DNA of 64,000 nucleotides from Coriobacteriia bacterium (GTDB lineage Bacteria > Actinomycetota > Coriobacteriia > Anaerosomatales > Anaerosomataceae): positions 62,001-126,000 of the forward strand of contig JAUSBK010000013.1 of assembly GCA_030652115.1 (NCBI GenBank), in the 5' to 3' direction. Position numbers and translations under genes: made by a program. The first letter of the stretch is position 1; the number at the start of each line of letters is the position of its first letter. A model generated the notes under the pieces. The model did no database searches, was not told where the DNA came from, and was given only the letters and a program-made list of their open reading frames with translations. Positions 9,215 to 18,256 of this stretch are shown here, piece by piece.

Positions 9215-9856
9215 ATGCCGCAGATCCGCGCCAACCCGAACCGCATGGAGCTCCTGAAGCTGCGTCGTCGCGGAGTCACTGCCAAGCGTGGCCACAAACT
9301 GCTCAAGGACAAGCTCGACGAACTCATGAAGGAGTTCCAGGCCCGCATCACCGACAACCGGCGCCTGCGTCGCGATGTCGAGCGCGAGCTCCAGGCGGCG
9401 TTCGGACTGCTGTCGATCGCCCGCACCGAGGCTGGGAGCGGCGCCCTCGCGTCGGCGCTCATGGCCGGAGAGGCGCTGCCGCTGCTCGAGGTGGCCGAGA
9501 AGAGCCTCATGAGCGTGCGCGTGCCCGTCTTCACCCTCGGCGAGCTGCCCGAGCCGGGCGGCTACTCGCTCGCGACCACGCCGGCGGTTCTCGACACAGC
9601 GCTCGCACGGCTCGCCACGGTGGCGCCGCGAATGCTGGAACTCGCCGAGCGCGAGAAGGCGATCGAGCTGCTGGCGGCCGAGATCGAGCGCACCCGGCGC
9701 CGCGTGAACGCCCTCGAGTACGTGCTCATCCCCACCATCGAGGCGACGATCCGCGACATCACGATGAAACTCGACGAGGCCGAGCGCGGCAACCTCACCC
9801 GGCTCATGAAGGTGAAGGACATGATCGCGCAGCAGGAGGCGGCCGAAGGGCGGTAA
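9215..9856 (+). CDS. atpD: V-type ATPase subunit D (central rotor shaft)
   Basis: A 213-residue protein beginning MPQIRANPNRMELLKLRRRG, typical of subunit D: NP(N/T)RMELL followed by a basic stretch. Two long antiparallel helices form the coiled-coil rotor shaft. The C-terminal helix carries the family segment RRVNALEYVLIPTIEATI. The ATG at 9215 follows GAGGGGGTAGCG. In-frame sequence upstream to 9092 overlaps the small membrane gene and is not homologous. This is the last ATPase gene; the next ORF starts 46 bases on and may share the transcript. Confidence 0.94.
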   Translation: MPQIRANPNRMELLKLRRRGVTAKRGHKLLKDKLDELMKEFQARITDNRRLRRDVERELQAAFGLLSIARTEAGSGALASALMAGEALPLLEVAEKSLMSVRVPVFTLGELPEPGGYSLATTPAVLDTALARLATVAPRMLELAEREKAIELLAAEIERTRRRVNALEYVLIPTIEATIRDITMKLDEAERGNLTRLMKVKDMIAQQEAAEGR

Positions 9857-9902
9857 GCTGTACGGAGTGGCCGAGTGATTGCTCGCGAAGGGCGGTCTAC
9901 TG

Positions 9903-10958
9903 GTGAGGCTCCGGACCACGGTGCTTGCCGCGGGAGCGGTGGTCGGCGTAGCGGCGATCACCGCAGTCATCGTGTTCGGCGCGTTGCGTGCCCCGGCGCC
10001 CGACGTGAGCGACCTCGCCACGAGGGAGAGCACGCGCACCCTCGAAGCCACCGGAGCGGCCACGCCTCCTGCGGTCCAGACCGCCGACCCCGCAGCGACG
10101 CTCGCTGCAGTGCAGCCGCAACCGCTCACCGCCACACCTCTCGAGCGTCGGAAGTTCGATGTGAGCGCAGCAATGGCGCACGTCCGTGCGCTGGAGGCGT
10201 TCGGCGTGCGCAAGGGCGGCTCGGCGGCCGAAGCGGCTGCCGCCGCCTACATCCGGGACCAGTTGGTCGCACTCGGCCTGAACGCGCGCATCGAGGAGTT
10301 CCCGCTCCCGAACAGCACTACGAGCTGCAACGTCGTTGCCCGGGTGCAGGGCTCGAGCGACGTGGTGCTCGTGCTCGGAGGGCACATGGACAGCAAGCCG
10401 CCCTCGCCGGGAGCGAACGACAACGGCACGGGTTGCGGGGCGCTCCTGGAGATCGCCGAGATCGTGGCCGCCGACCCAGTGGTACCTACGATCGAGTTCG
10501 TCTTCTTCGGCAGCGAGGAGATCATCGACGGTGGGGCCGACTGGCACCACTTCGGCTCGCGGTACCGGGTCTCGCAGATGTCCGCTGCCGAACGTGCGAA
10601 GACCGCCGGGATGATCTCGCTCGACATGATCGGCTACGGCTCGGCGTTCCACTCCCGCGCGATGCTCAAGGCCCCCGCCACGCTCTCGGACATGGTGCTC
10701 GCGCATGCGAAGAGCATGGGCATCGGAATGACCTTCAAGCAGGACACGTCGTCGACCGGCCTGAGCGATCACGAGGCATACGAGAAGGCGGGGATGCCCG
10801 CCACGTGCGTATGCTGGCGCACCGACCCGGTCTATCACACGGCCCAGGACGTCTCGCCGCATGTGGAAACGGCGAAGGTCGCGACCGCGGGCAAGCTGGT
10901 GCTCGACTTCGTGCGCAGCCTCGATGCGGCCGAGCTCGCCGCTCTGACGGCTCGCTAG
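9903..10958 (+). CDS. Membrane-anchored M28 family aminopeptidase
   Basis: A 351-residue di-zinc peptidase. A single N-terminal hydrophobic segment (TTVLAAGAVVGVAAITAVIV) and a Thr/Ala-rich linker place the catalytic domain outside the membrane. The M28 ligands can all be seen: His161 in GGHMDS, bridging Asp173 in GANDNGTG, Glu205-Glu206 in FFGSEEIIDG, Asp241 in SLDMIGYGS, and His312 in PVYHTAQD. Members remove N-terminal amino acids from peptides; specificity cannot be read here. I prefer the GTG at 9903, with GAAGGGCGG before it, over an in-frame TTG at 9879. It would feed peptides or amino acids to the cell, consistent with an amino-acid fermenter. Confidence 0.88.
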   Translation: MRLRTTVLAAGAVVGVAAITAVIVFGALRAPAPDVSDLATRESTRTLEATGAATPPAVQTADPAATLAAVQPQPLTATPLERRKFDVSAAMAHVRALEAFGVRKGGSAAEAAAAAYIRDQLVALGLNARIEEFPLPNSTTSCNVVARVQGSSDVVLVLGGHMDSKPPSPGANDNGTGCGALLEIAEIVAADPVVPTIEFVFFGSEEIIDGGADWHHFGSRYRVSQMSAAERAKTAGMISLDMIGYGSAFHSRAMLKAPATLSDMVLAHAKSMGIGMTFKQDTSSTGLSDHEAYEKAGMPATCVCWRTDPVYHTAQDVSPHVETAKVATAGKLVLDFVRSLDAAELAALTAR

Positions 10959-11162
10959 CCTGCCGCTCATCCGCTCAGCAGTGAGCCTCGACCGTTCGTC
11001 GCTTGCCCACGGTCCGGTCGTCGAAAGTGGCTCTCGAGGCCTAAAGTCCCAGGTCAGGACGTCCGATGAAGTGAGTGTCAGGATAGTCGGATAGCAACCT
11101 GACAGACCGTCCGGCCCGATGGTGGCGCCCCTCCATTCGGAGGGCCGGACAGCGCTCGCAAT

Positions 11163-11190
11163 AGGCCCCGGGGGTCCGAACCCGGGGCCT
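11163..11190. terminator. Intergenic terminator hairpin
   Basis: AGGCCCCGGG at 11163-11172 pairs with CCCGGGGCCT at 11181-11190 around an 8-base loop, then CCTTCATTCT. It lies between the M28 gene and the convergent tldE, so it may serve both. A second hairpin lies just upstream: CCCTCC (11129-11134) with GGAGGG (11139-11144), nested in GTCCGGCC (11109-11116) with GGCCGGAC (11143-11150). A 7-base inverted repeat, TGTCAGG...CCTGACA, precedes that. The rest of 10959-11220 shows nothing. Confidence 0.6.
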
Positions 11191-11220
11191 CCTTCATTCT
11201 CTGGTGCGCCGTGCGCGGCG

Positions 11221-12564
11221 CTACCCGGTCTGGCCGGTGAACTCCCAGCGATCGAGCAAGAGCGCCGGCACGAGCGTGGCACCGCCCTCTCCGGGTCCCA
11301 CCAGCACGCGCTCGGCGCCGATCGCGCCGAGGTGCGAGAACGCGTCGAGAATGCCCTGGGTGAATCGGAGGTTCTTGAGCGGGCGCGTGAGCTGGCCGTT
11401 TTCGATCATGAAGGTGCCGTCGCGCGTCATGCCCGTGAGCACGAGCTTCATCGGCTCCTCGACGTTCACGTAGTGGAACCGCGTGACGTACACGCCGCGC
11501 TCCACCGACGCGATCATGTCGGCCTCGGTGGTATCGCCAGCGCCCATCTTGAGGTTGAGCGCCAGGGGCCCGTACGGGTTGGGCGCGGGGAGCGCGTGGC
11601 CTGTATTCGGCAGCCCGAGTTTGGCCGCGAAGTACGAGTCGGTCACCACGCCGCGCGCCACGCCCGCTTCGATCAGTGGCACTCGCTGCCGGAGCTGTCC
11701 CTCGAAGTCTATGCCGAGACCGATGGTCTTGGGGGCGAGCGCGTCGTCGGAAATGGTGATGCGAGGATCCACGAGCTGCTCGCCGATGCGGCCGGCGAGG
11801 AAGGACCCCTCTTCGGAAAGCGGCTTGGCACCGAAGCCGAGCCATCCCATGAACTCGAGGATGTCGCTCACCGCTTCAGGCGCGAGGACCACGGTGTAGG
11901 TGCCGGGATCGAGCGTCTCGGGTTCTGCCGAACGTGCGGCGGTGTCCGCCGCGCGGGCGCCCATGGCGGCCGGGTCGAAGCCTGCGGTGCTTGCGCCGAG
12001 CCACGAGGCCCAGCCGCTGCCACCGGACGCGCCCATGGTGAGGACGGTCGCGCGGACGTCTCCCGAAGAGGTGGCACGCGCCACGCCGCGGGAGTTTGCG
12101 ACTGCAAGCGAGTAGAGGCTCTGCGAAACGGTGCCGGCAGCGACAAGCCCCGCTGCGGATGCGGGAGCGATGATCGCAGCTGCTGCCTCGGCGCGCCGGG
12201 AAGCGTCGAATACGGTCACGCCGGCGGTGTCCCGCCCGGCCAGGACGCCGGACTCACCCGCGGGCAGTCCGGGAAAGCCCGGGTCTTCGGGGGCATGCCG
12301 GGCAGCCTCCACGGCTGCGGAGGCGCAGCGTGCGAGCGCCTCCTCGTCGAGCAGATTGGTGCTCGCCACGCCGGTACGCGTGCCGAGCGCGGCGCGCAGG
12401 GTGAGCCGCGTGTCTCTCTCGGCGACGTTCTGGTGGATGCGGTTGCCCGCGAAACGTGTGAGCGCGGCGCTGCCCGATGTGACGACGGCCTCCGCCTCGT
12501 CTGCGGCGGTCAGTCCCACAGCGCGGGTTGCGAGGGCGAGCGCCTCTTCGGCCGAAAGCCTCAT
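11221..12564 (-). CDS. tldE: TldE/PmbA family subunit of the TldD-TldE metallopeptidase
   Basis: A 447-residue protein of the PmbA/TldE family. In characterised bacteria TldE forms a heterodimer with TldD; TldD carries the zinc and TldE helps bind unfolded peptide in a central channel. The complex matures peptide products such as microcin B17 and degrades unfolded peptides. The conserved C-terminal parts are present: KTIGLGIDFEGQ, LPNTGHALP and GVYVTRFHYVNVEEP. No HExxxH motif is present, as expected for the non-catalytic partner. Its ATG overlaps the TGA of tldD (ATGA), so the pair is co-translated. No RiPP precursor was recognised beside it, so a general peptide-processing role is the cautious reading. 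Confidence 0.9.
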   Translation of the reverse strand: MRLSAEEALALATRAVGLTAADEAEAVVTSGSAALTRFAGNRIHQNVAERDTRLTLRAALGTRTGVASTNLLDEEALARCASAAVEAARHAPEDPGFPGLPAGESGVLAGRDTAGVTVFDASRRAEAAAAIIAPASAAGLVAAGTVSQSLYSLAVANSRGVARATSSGDVRATVLTMGASGGSGWASWLGASTAGFDPAAMGARAADTAARSAEPETLDPGTYTVVLAPEAVSDILEFMGWLGFGAKPLSEEGSFLAGRIGEQLVDPRITISDDALAPKTIGLGIDFEGQLRQRVPLIEAGVARGVVTDSYFAAKLGLPNTGHALPAPNPYGPLALNLKMGAGDTTEADMIASVERGVYVTRFHYVNVEEPMKLVLTGMTRDGTFMIENGQLTRPLKNLRFTQGILDAFSHLGAIGAERVLVGPGEGGATLVPALLLDRWEFTGQTG

Positions 12565-14003
12565 CGTCCCACCCCCACCCGGACGTTCGTGAAGCGCGCG
12601 GGAGCCGCTCCGTGGGCCACGTGGGCGACCTGCATCGGCTCGCCCTTGCCGCAGTTGGGGATCCCCCACACCTGCCAGTGGTCGCGGTTGCCCACCGCGT
12701 CGCACGAGCCCCAGAACTCCGGTGTGATGCCCGTGTAGTTGGGGTTCTTGATCATCCGGCCGAGTTTCCCGTTCGTGATCTCCCAGCCGATCTCGCAGGC
12801 GAACTGGAAGTTGAGCCTGCGGTCATCGATCGACCACGAGTTGTTCGTCTCGAAGTAGATGCCGCGCTCTGTGTCGGCGATGAGGTCGGGGAGCGTCCAG
12901 CTGCCCGGCTCGAGGCTCACGGTGGTCATGCGTACGAGCGGCTGCCGGTTCCAGCCGTCCGCGCGCATGCAGCCGTTCGACGTGCGGCCGATCTCGAGGG
13001 CTGACTCGCGTGAGCTCTGGAAGCCGGTGAGGATACCGTCGCGGATGAGGTAGTCGCGCTGCGCCGGCACGCCCTCGTCGTCATAGCCGAAGGCCCCGAG
13101 CGAGCCGGGGATCGTCGCGTCGGCGGTCACGCTCACGTGTTCGGAGCCGTAGCGCAGCGCGCCGAGGTCGGTGAGCCCGACCCACGACGTGCCGGCGAAG
13201 GCGGCCTCGTCGCCGAGTACGCGGTCGAGCTCGGTGGGGTGGCCGATCGACTCGTGCACCTGGAGGGCCACCTGCGAGCTGTCGATGATGACCGTCGTCA
13301 TCTCGGCGGGACACGGTGCGGCCGAGAGCAGCGCGGCCGCCTGCTCGCCTACGCGTGGAGCGTTGCCTGCCAGGTCGAGTGCGAGGATCGCCTCCCAACC
13401 GCCCTGCACCGCCTGCCCACCGTGCGAGTTGGGGTAGGAGCGGGGCAGCATCTCGCCGCCGCCGAGCGAGTAGGCCGTGATGCCGGCCTGGCTCTCGAAG
13501 TACGACTGCTCGATCATCGAGCCTTCGGTCGAGCCGAAGAGCTTCTTCACGTGGAGGAAATCCATCGCCGAGGACGAGATCCGAACGGCCTCTTCGGCGC
13601 GCATCGCCTCATCGGCGGCGAGGAGGAGCGCGAGCTTGTCGTCGAGCGAGATGGAGAAGGGGTCGGTCTCGCACGGTCCGGTCCAGGTGTCCGTGTAGGC
13701 GCCGACGTCGGCCAGACGGACCGGCGCGAGCAGGGTGCTCGCAGCGGCGCGGGCGAGCGCCACCGCCTCGTGGGCTGCGGCGCGGATGCCGTCGGGCGTG
13801 ATTTCGCTCGTGGCGGCGAAGCCCCAGGCGCCGTCGGCGATCACGCGAACGCCGATGCCGAGCGACTCGGCGTTCTCGATGCCCTCGACGCGCCCTGTTC
13901 GGACGGAAATGGTCTGCTGTCTCGTCTCGACGACGCGCGCATCCGCATAGCGTGCACCCGCCGTCTGTGCGGCGTCGAGCGCGAGCGCAACAAGGTCCCT
14001 CAT
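12561..14003 (-). CDS. tldD: TldD metallopeptidase catalytic subunit
   Basis: A 480-residue TldD. The zinc motif H-E-x-x-x-H is HESIGH at residues 250-255, followed by PTELDRVLGDEAAFAG, which is typical of the family. The C-terminus NRDHWQVWGIPNCGKGEPM also matches the TldD ending. GGAGG sits six bases before the ATG. It acts with the product of the overlapping downstream tldE gene in the cytoplasm. Both genes have ordinary high-GC codon use and no sign of transfer. They lie on the opposite strand to the ATPase operon and downstream of a cell-wall hydrolase gene on the same strand, from which they are separated by 60 bases. Confidence 0.93.
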   Translation of the reverse strand: MRDLVALALDAAQTAGARYADARVVETRQQTISVRTGRVEGIENAESLGIGVRVIADGAWGFAATSEITPDGIRAAAHEAVALARAAASTLLAPVRLADVGAYTDTWTGPCETDPFSISLDDKLALLLAADEAMRAEEAVRISSSAMDFLHVKKLFGSTEGSMIEQSYFESQAGITAYSLGGGEMLPRSYPNSHGGQAVQGGWEAILALDLAGNAPRVGEQAAALLSAAPCPAEMTTVIIDSSQVALQVHESIGHPTELDRVLGDEAAFAGTSWVGLTDLGALRYGSEHVSVTADATIPGSLGAFGYDDEGVPAQRDYLIRDGILTGFQSSRESALEIGRTSNGCMRADGWNRQPLVRMTTVSLEPGSWTLPDLIADTERGIYFETNNSWSIDDRRLNFQFACEIGWEITNGKLGRMIKNPNYTGITPEFWGSCDAVGNRDHWQVWGIPNCGKGEPMQVAHVAHGAAPARFTNVRVGVGR

Positions 14004-14063
14004 GCGGCCTCCAGGTGTTCGTGCGAGACGATGATGAGCGGCGCGATGCGCCAGCGAGTCAGC

Positions 14064-15266
14064 CTACTGCACCGCGGTTGTCGGGTCGACGACAGCGCCC
14101 GTGATCGGAGAGGTTCGGTACTGCCAGTCGTACCGGCGGGCGCCCGCGTAGTCCTTGCGGTCGGCGAGCTTGGAGAGCTTCACGTAGTCGCCCGTGCGCG
14201 GCGCGTGGATGAAGTACCCGGCTCCGACATACATGCCCACGTGGTAGACGGGGGAGCCGAAGAACACCACGTCGCCGGCCTTAAGGTCCGCTGGCGCGAC
14301 CTTCTCGCCGAGCTGGAACTGGGCCCCGGAGTAGTGCGGCAGGCGCACACCGTGCTGGTTCATCACGTACATGACGAGCCCGGAGCAGTCGAAACCGCTC
14401 GGCTTGGCACCGCCCCAGAGGTAGGGGACACCGTGATAGGCGAGTGCGGTCTCGACCGGCGAGCCGGGCTCGACCACGATGCCGGCCCGGTTTGCCCCGG
14501 CGAGCACCTGACGGAGCAACTCCGCCTCGGCAAACTGACGCTCGGATGCCCGGCTATCGAGCAGCGCGAGCAGCTCGGTCTGTGCGGCGGCGAGTAGGGT
14601 CTCACGCTCCTGGATGCGGATCATGACCTCGATCTGGCGTGCCTGCAGCTCGAACTCGAGCGAGCGGGCGTGCAGCGCCTCGTCCTCGAGCTCGGCCGCC
14701 TGGATCGAGATCTGGTCGCGCTGGGCGGCAAGCGCAGCAGCAATATCCGCGTCGCTCTGGCCGATGGCGTGCAGGAACTTGATGCGCGCCAGGAAGTCGG
14801 AGACCGACTTGGAGCCGAGCAGGATCTCGATGACGTTGAGATCACCGCTGCGGTAGATGTCGCGCGCACGCTCCGAGAGCGTGTCTTGCTGTATCTCGAA
14901 GGCGATCTCGGCGTTGGCGAGGTCCTCCTTGGTCGAGCTCAGGTGTTCTCTCGTGGCCTCGAGCTCCATGACGGCCTTGTTGTAGGCCTCGGCAGCGATC
15001 GCGAGTTCCCGGTCGAGTTCGTCGAGCTGCGCCTCGAGTTCGTCGAGCGCAGCCTGCTTGGCCGCCAACTCGGCGCGGAACGCCGCGGTCTCGGCATCGG
15101 TAGGCGCCAGGACCGGACTCTCGGCGGCGGGGACCGGTGCTTGGGGCGCGGGTGTGGTGGTCGCCGTCTCGGACGGGACCGCGAAAGCCGGCGCGGAAAG
15201 CAACGCGAAGGCGGTTACCAGGGCAACCGTCCGCAGTAGAAATCCCATATGAGTCGTCTTCCTCAT
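14064..15266 (-). CDS. Secreted NlpC/P60 peptidoglycan hydrolase with coiled coil
   Basis: A 400-residue secreted cell-wall endopeptidase. The start MRKTTHMGFLLRT follows AAGAAAGGCACC, and a signal peptide ends near APAFA. A Pro/Thr/Ala linker leads into a coiled coil of about 180 residues that looks like the PcsB/RipA-type regulatory domain. The C-terminal NlpC/P60 domain has the catalytic Cys294 in FDCSG, His342 in YHVGMY and His354 in FIHAPRTG. Such enzymes cut peptidoglycan stem peptides during growth and division, and the coiled coil often holds them inactive until recruited. No FtsEX genes lie nearby to name an activator. Confidence 0.9.
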   Translation of the reverse strand: MRKTTHMGFLLRTVALVTAFALLSAPAFAVPSETATTTPAPQAPVPAAESPVLAPTDAETAAFRAELAAKQAALDELEAQLDELDRELAIAAEAYNKAVMELEATREHLSSTKEDLANAEIAFEIQQDTLSERARDIYRSGDLNVIEILLGSKSVSDFLARIKFLHAIGQSDADIAAALAAQRDQISIQAAELEDEALHARSLEFELQARQIEVMIRIQERETLLAAAQTELLALLDSRASERQFAEAELLRQVLAGANRAGIVVEPGSPVETALAYHGVPYLWGGAKPSGFDCSGLVMYVMNQHGVRLPHYSGAQFQLGEKVAPADLKAGDVVFFGSPVYHVGMYVGAGYFIHAPRTGDYVKLSKLADRKDYAGARRYDWQYRTSPITGAVVDPTTAVQ

Positions 15267-15341
15267 GGTGCCTTTCTTGTCAGCACGACTCTCGCACACC
15301 GACCTTACCCAGTTCTTGCGAAAACCTTGCCGAGTTTGCCC

Positions 15342-15376
15342 TTGGCGCAAACACTAGCCGTTGAGCGCCAATGATA
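15342..15376 (-). promoter_or_regulatory. Possible promoter with inverted repeat upstream of the NlpC/P60 gene
   Basis: On the minus strand TATCAT (complement of 15371-15376) is a -10 candidate. A perfect 7-base inverted repeat, TTGGCGC at 15342-15348 and GCGCCAA at 15365-15371, overlaps the expected start of transcription and could be an operator. No convincing -35 element is visible. Confidence 0.25.
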
Positions 15377-15401
15377 CACCCCGCGCACCACTCCTTTGAG
15401 C

Positions 15402-18230
15402 CTACCAGGTATCGGTGAACGTGTTCGAGTGCGTGCAGCCGGTATCACATCTGCTTGAGCTCCAGTTCGAGTACGTGTAGCTCTGCAGCTCGACTGCGTA
15501 CAGCCTGGTCGATGCGTACGTGCCCTCCGTCGTGTAGCCGAGCAGCCGCGGCCGCTTCCAGCCGTGCGGGACCCCGACATGGCAGAAGTTGCACTGGCCT
15601 TTGGCGAGCGTGGTGTGACTGCTGTGCGTGTCGTTGCAGGCGTCGAGGTTCGTGTGGCACTTGGCGCAGATGTTGGTCGTGTTGCTCATGCCGGATACCG
15701 TGCCGCTGAGATTGGTCGTCCGCCAGTTGGTCGGGTATGCAGGATCGATGATCCAGTTGGTGCTCGATCCGTGCGGTCCCTTCGCCTGTGTGGCCGAGTT
15801 CTGGTCGTTCGTGTGGCAGTCCGTGCAGGTCATCATGGAGCTGATGGTCCAGCCGGTCTGCAGGAAGTCCGCGGCCGGCGGTGTCGTCCAGGTGTACGAG
15901 GTTCCGTTCACCGTGAACGCGTTCTGCATGCCCACGCTCTGGCCGAGCACGTTGTGCACGCTGAAGTTGCTCGGATTGAACTCCATGGCGATATCGGTCG
16001 TGCCGGCAGGTAGCGCGGTGACGTTGGCGCTGTGGCACTTGAAGCACAGGTACGCTTCGGTATCGGTCGTCGCCCCGGTCAGCCGAAGCGGCGTGTACAC
16101 AGCAGGGCTCGTCCAGTTGTAGGTTCCGGGGTTGGTAATGATTGTCGGCGTCGTCTGGGTGATGTCCCGCACCGCGTCGCCATACAGGGGGACCACACCC
16201 CAGGCGCCGAAGACCGCGCTGCCCGGACCGCTCGAGTTCGTGCCAGGCCACGCGGTGTCGTGGACCGCCGAGGCGGATACCTTCTTGGTCACATGCGGAT
16301 CATGGCAGTCGGTGCACTCGGCGTGCATCGTCGCGCTGATGTCCGCGGCGTCTTCGAGGTCCGAGTGCGCACCGGTTGTGTCGGCGGGATCGTGCGAGTT
16401 GGCCAAGATCGCCTTTGTGATCACATCTTTGGCGCCCGCCGCCCTCCGGCTCGTGACACCGGACCCCAGGCTGGTCGTGCCGTTGCCGTGGCACTGATAG
16501 CAGAGGTTCTGCTCCTGCGAGGAGGGTGCGTCGGCCGCATCGTTCTCGCGGGTGCCCGCGTTGAGCCCGCTTGCACCGGTGGGCATCGTCCACGCCGTCA
16601 GGCGCGGGAAGTTCGACGCGTGCGGGTCGTGACAGGCCGCGCAGGTCGCCTGCCCGTTGGCGGCCGAGACGGTGTAATGCCCCGAACTGGTGAAGCCGAG
16701 GGTCGAGTCCGCGCCGATGGCCGACTTGTTCCACGTCAGGAAGTACGGTGACGCGCTCTGGTCGGAGAACGCCACATCGTACGGCACGAGCACGGTCGCC
16801 GTATTGGCCGCCGTGGTGGGGGCGGTGCCGTCGTGGCACTCGAGGCAGAACGCCGTGGCGGTGCCGGCGTAGGTGGTCTTCGTATTGCTCGGCAGCGAAG
16901 CGCGCACGAGTTGCCACACCGTGCCGGCAGCGCCCTTCTGCACCGCGTGGACGTTGTGGCAGTTGGCGCAGGTGAGCGACCCCGCCGCCGTCGGATGGTG
17001 CGACGCCTTGCCGAACTGCGCAGCCACGTCCCGGCCGTTCCAGGCGAAGTTCGTGTTGCCGGTCGCCGTCCCGGCCGCGATCTCAGCGGCATAGCCGCTG
17101 GCGCTGTGGCATGCGTAGCAGAGCTCTGCCTGCGCGTAGGTGCCGTCTGCCGAGGTGGCGCTGCTGTCGTCACCGCGGTACGCGATGAGCTTGTCGGCAG
17201 CCGAGGCGTGCTTGGCGTGGCAGGCTTCGCACTGGATCCCGGGGTTGGTCTGGTGGCCGTCGGCGTTCGCGAACACGCCCGAGGTGCTGTGCGCCGCGCT
17301 CGCACCGTACGTGTGGTCGCCAGCCGTGCGGTCGTACGCGCCGGTGCCGGCGTTGAAGTCCAGCGCCGTCGTGCCGCTACCGTGACACTGCAGGCAGAAC
17401 GCGTTGCCGGCCGGCACGGCATCGGTACTGTAGTAGTAGCTGGCGTCGGAGATCTCGGCGCGCAAGAGCTGCGTGTACGAGCTCGCGTTCAGCTTGGTGC
17501 CGGTAGCCGGGTCCACGTAGTACGGGCTCTTGTGCGGCGTGTGGCACGTAGTGCACTCGGTCTCGTTGTCGATCATGTACTGGTTGTAGTGGCGCGAGAG
17601 CGTGGTCGGGATGGTCTGACCCGAGGTGTAGTCGTAGAAGTCGCGCTGGACGTTTCGCACCGCTTTGTCGCCATAGCTCTTGGTGGCGTCGGTGTTGCCA
17701 TGGCAGCGATAGCAGCCCCATGTGGACGCTGCCCCGAGGTAGCCCTCGGGCGGCGCTCCGTGGACGCTGTGGCAGAGCTGGCAGTTGTAGGTGGCGTATC
17801 CGGAGCGCACGCCGCCGTGGACGTTCGGCACGATGTTGCTCGAGACGGCCTTGTTGCCGGTCGTGGTGTTCGTTGCGACCACCATGTAGTAATAGGTGTA
17901 CTTCTTGGCCAGTTCGTCGGCCTTCGGCGTCACGGTCTCTGTCGTGTTCGAGGTCGTGAGGACGAGCTCACCGTTGGCGAGGTACGTGGCGATCGTCATC
18001 GGCACGTCGTCGCGATAGACCTGGTACTGGATCGAGCCGGCGTCGGTATCGGTGGACGCGGTCCACCAGATGGTCACGCCGATACCGCCCTGGTACACGG
18101 TGGCATCCCTCACGCCCGGCGCAACAGGAGTGGCCAGAGCAACGGACGGCACTGCAAGGGCCACGACCGTCACCGCCAGACACCACGAGAGACGGGTAGA
18201 CCACTTCGCGCGTCCGCGAGTGGCAGCCAT
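15402..18230 (-). CDS. Extracytoplasmic 15-haem c-type cytochrome with N-terminal FN3-like domain
   Basis: A 942-residue exported protein. AGGAGG nine bases before the ATG at 18230 fixes the start, and the signal peptide ends near VPSVALA. A beta-rich fibronectin-like domain (about residues 30-130) precedes the haem region. I count 15 CxxCH haem-binding sites, beginning with CQLCH and CYRCH and ending with CAKCH and CNFCH; many occur as pairs with a nearby HxxH or CxxCHxxH spacing (for example CTTCHTPH). The C-terminus contains CDTGCTH, which is not a canonical site. It probably conducts electrons outside the membrane; whether to minerals, to an oxidase or to another cytochrome is unknown. 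The gene just upstream may be its membrane partner. Confidence 0.9.
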   Translation of the reverse strand: MAATRGRAKWSTRLSWCLAVTVVALAVPSVALATPVAPGVRDATVYQGGIGVTIWWTASTDTDAGSIQYQVYRDDVPMTIATYLANGELVLTTSNTTETVTPKADELAKKYTYYYMVVATNTTTGNKAVSSNIVPNVHGGVRSGYATYNCQLCHSVHGAPPEGYLGAASTWGCYRCHGNTDATKSYGDKAVRNVQRDFYDYTSGQTIPTTLSRHYNQYMIDNETECTTCHTPHKSPYYVDPATGTKLNASSYTQLLRAEISDASYYYSTDAVPAGNAFCLQCHGSGTTALDFNAGTGAYDRTAGDHTYGASAAHSTSGVFANADGHQTNPGIQCEACHAKHASAADKLIAYRGDDSSATSADGTYAQAELCYACHSASGYAAEIAAGTATGNTNFAWNGRDVAAQFGKASHHPTAAGSLTCANCHNVHAVQKGAAGTVWQLVRASLPSNTKTTYAGTATAFCLECHDGTAPTTAANTATVLVPYDVAFSDQSASPYFLTWNKSAIGADSTLGFTSSGHYTVSAANGQATCAACHDPHASNFPRLTAWTMPTGASGLNAGTRENDAADAPSSQEQNLCYQCHGNGTTSLGSGVTSRRAAGAKDVITKAILANSHDPADTTGAHSDLEDAADISATMHAECTDCHDPHVTKKVSASAVHDTAWPGTNSSGPGSAVFGAWGVVPLYGDAVRDITQTTPTIITNPGTYNWTSPAVYTPLRLTGATTDTEAYLCFKCHSANVTALPAGTTDIAMEFNPSNFSVHNVLGQSVGMQNAFTVNGTSYTWTTPPAADFLQTGWTISSMMTCTDCHTNDQNSATQAKGPHGSSTNWIIDPAYPTNWRTTNLSGTVSGMSNTTNICAKCHTNLDACNDTHSSHTTLAKGQCNFCHVGVPHGWKRPRLLGYTTEGTYASTRLYAVELQSYTYSNWSSSRCDTGCTHSNTFTDTW

Positions 18231-18256
18231 CGTACTCGACCTCCTCGAGCCGGCCA

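Noticed and set aside
15267-15401. A cyclic di-AMP (ydaO-type) riboswitch before the NlpC/P60 gene.
   Set aside because: Cell-wall hydrolase genes often have one, but none of the expected conserved words could be found.
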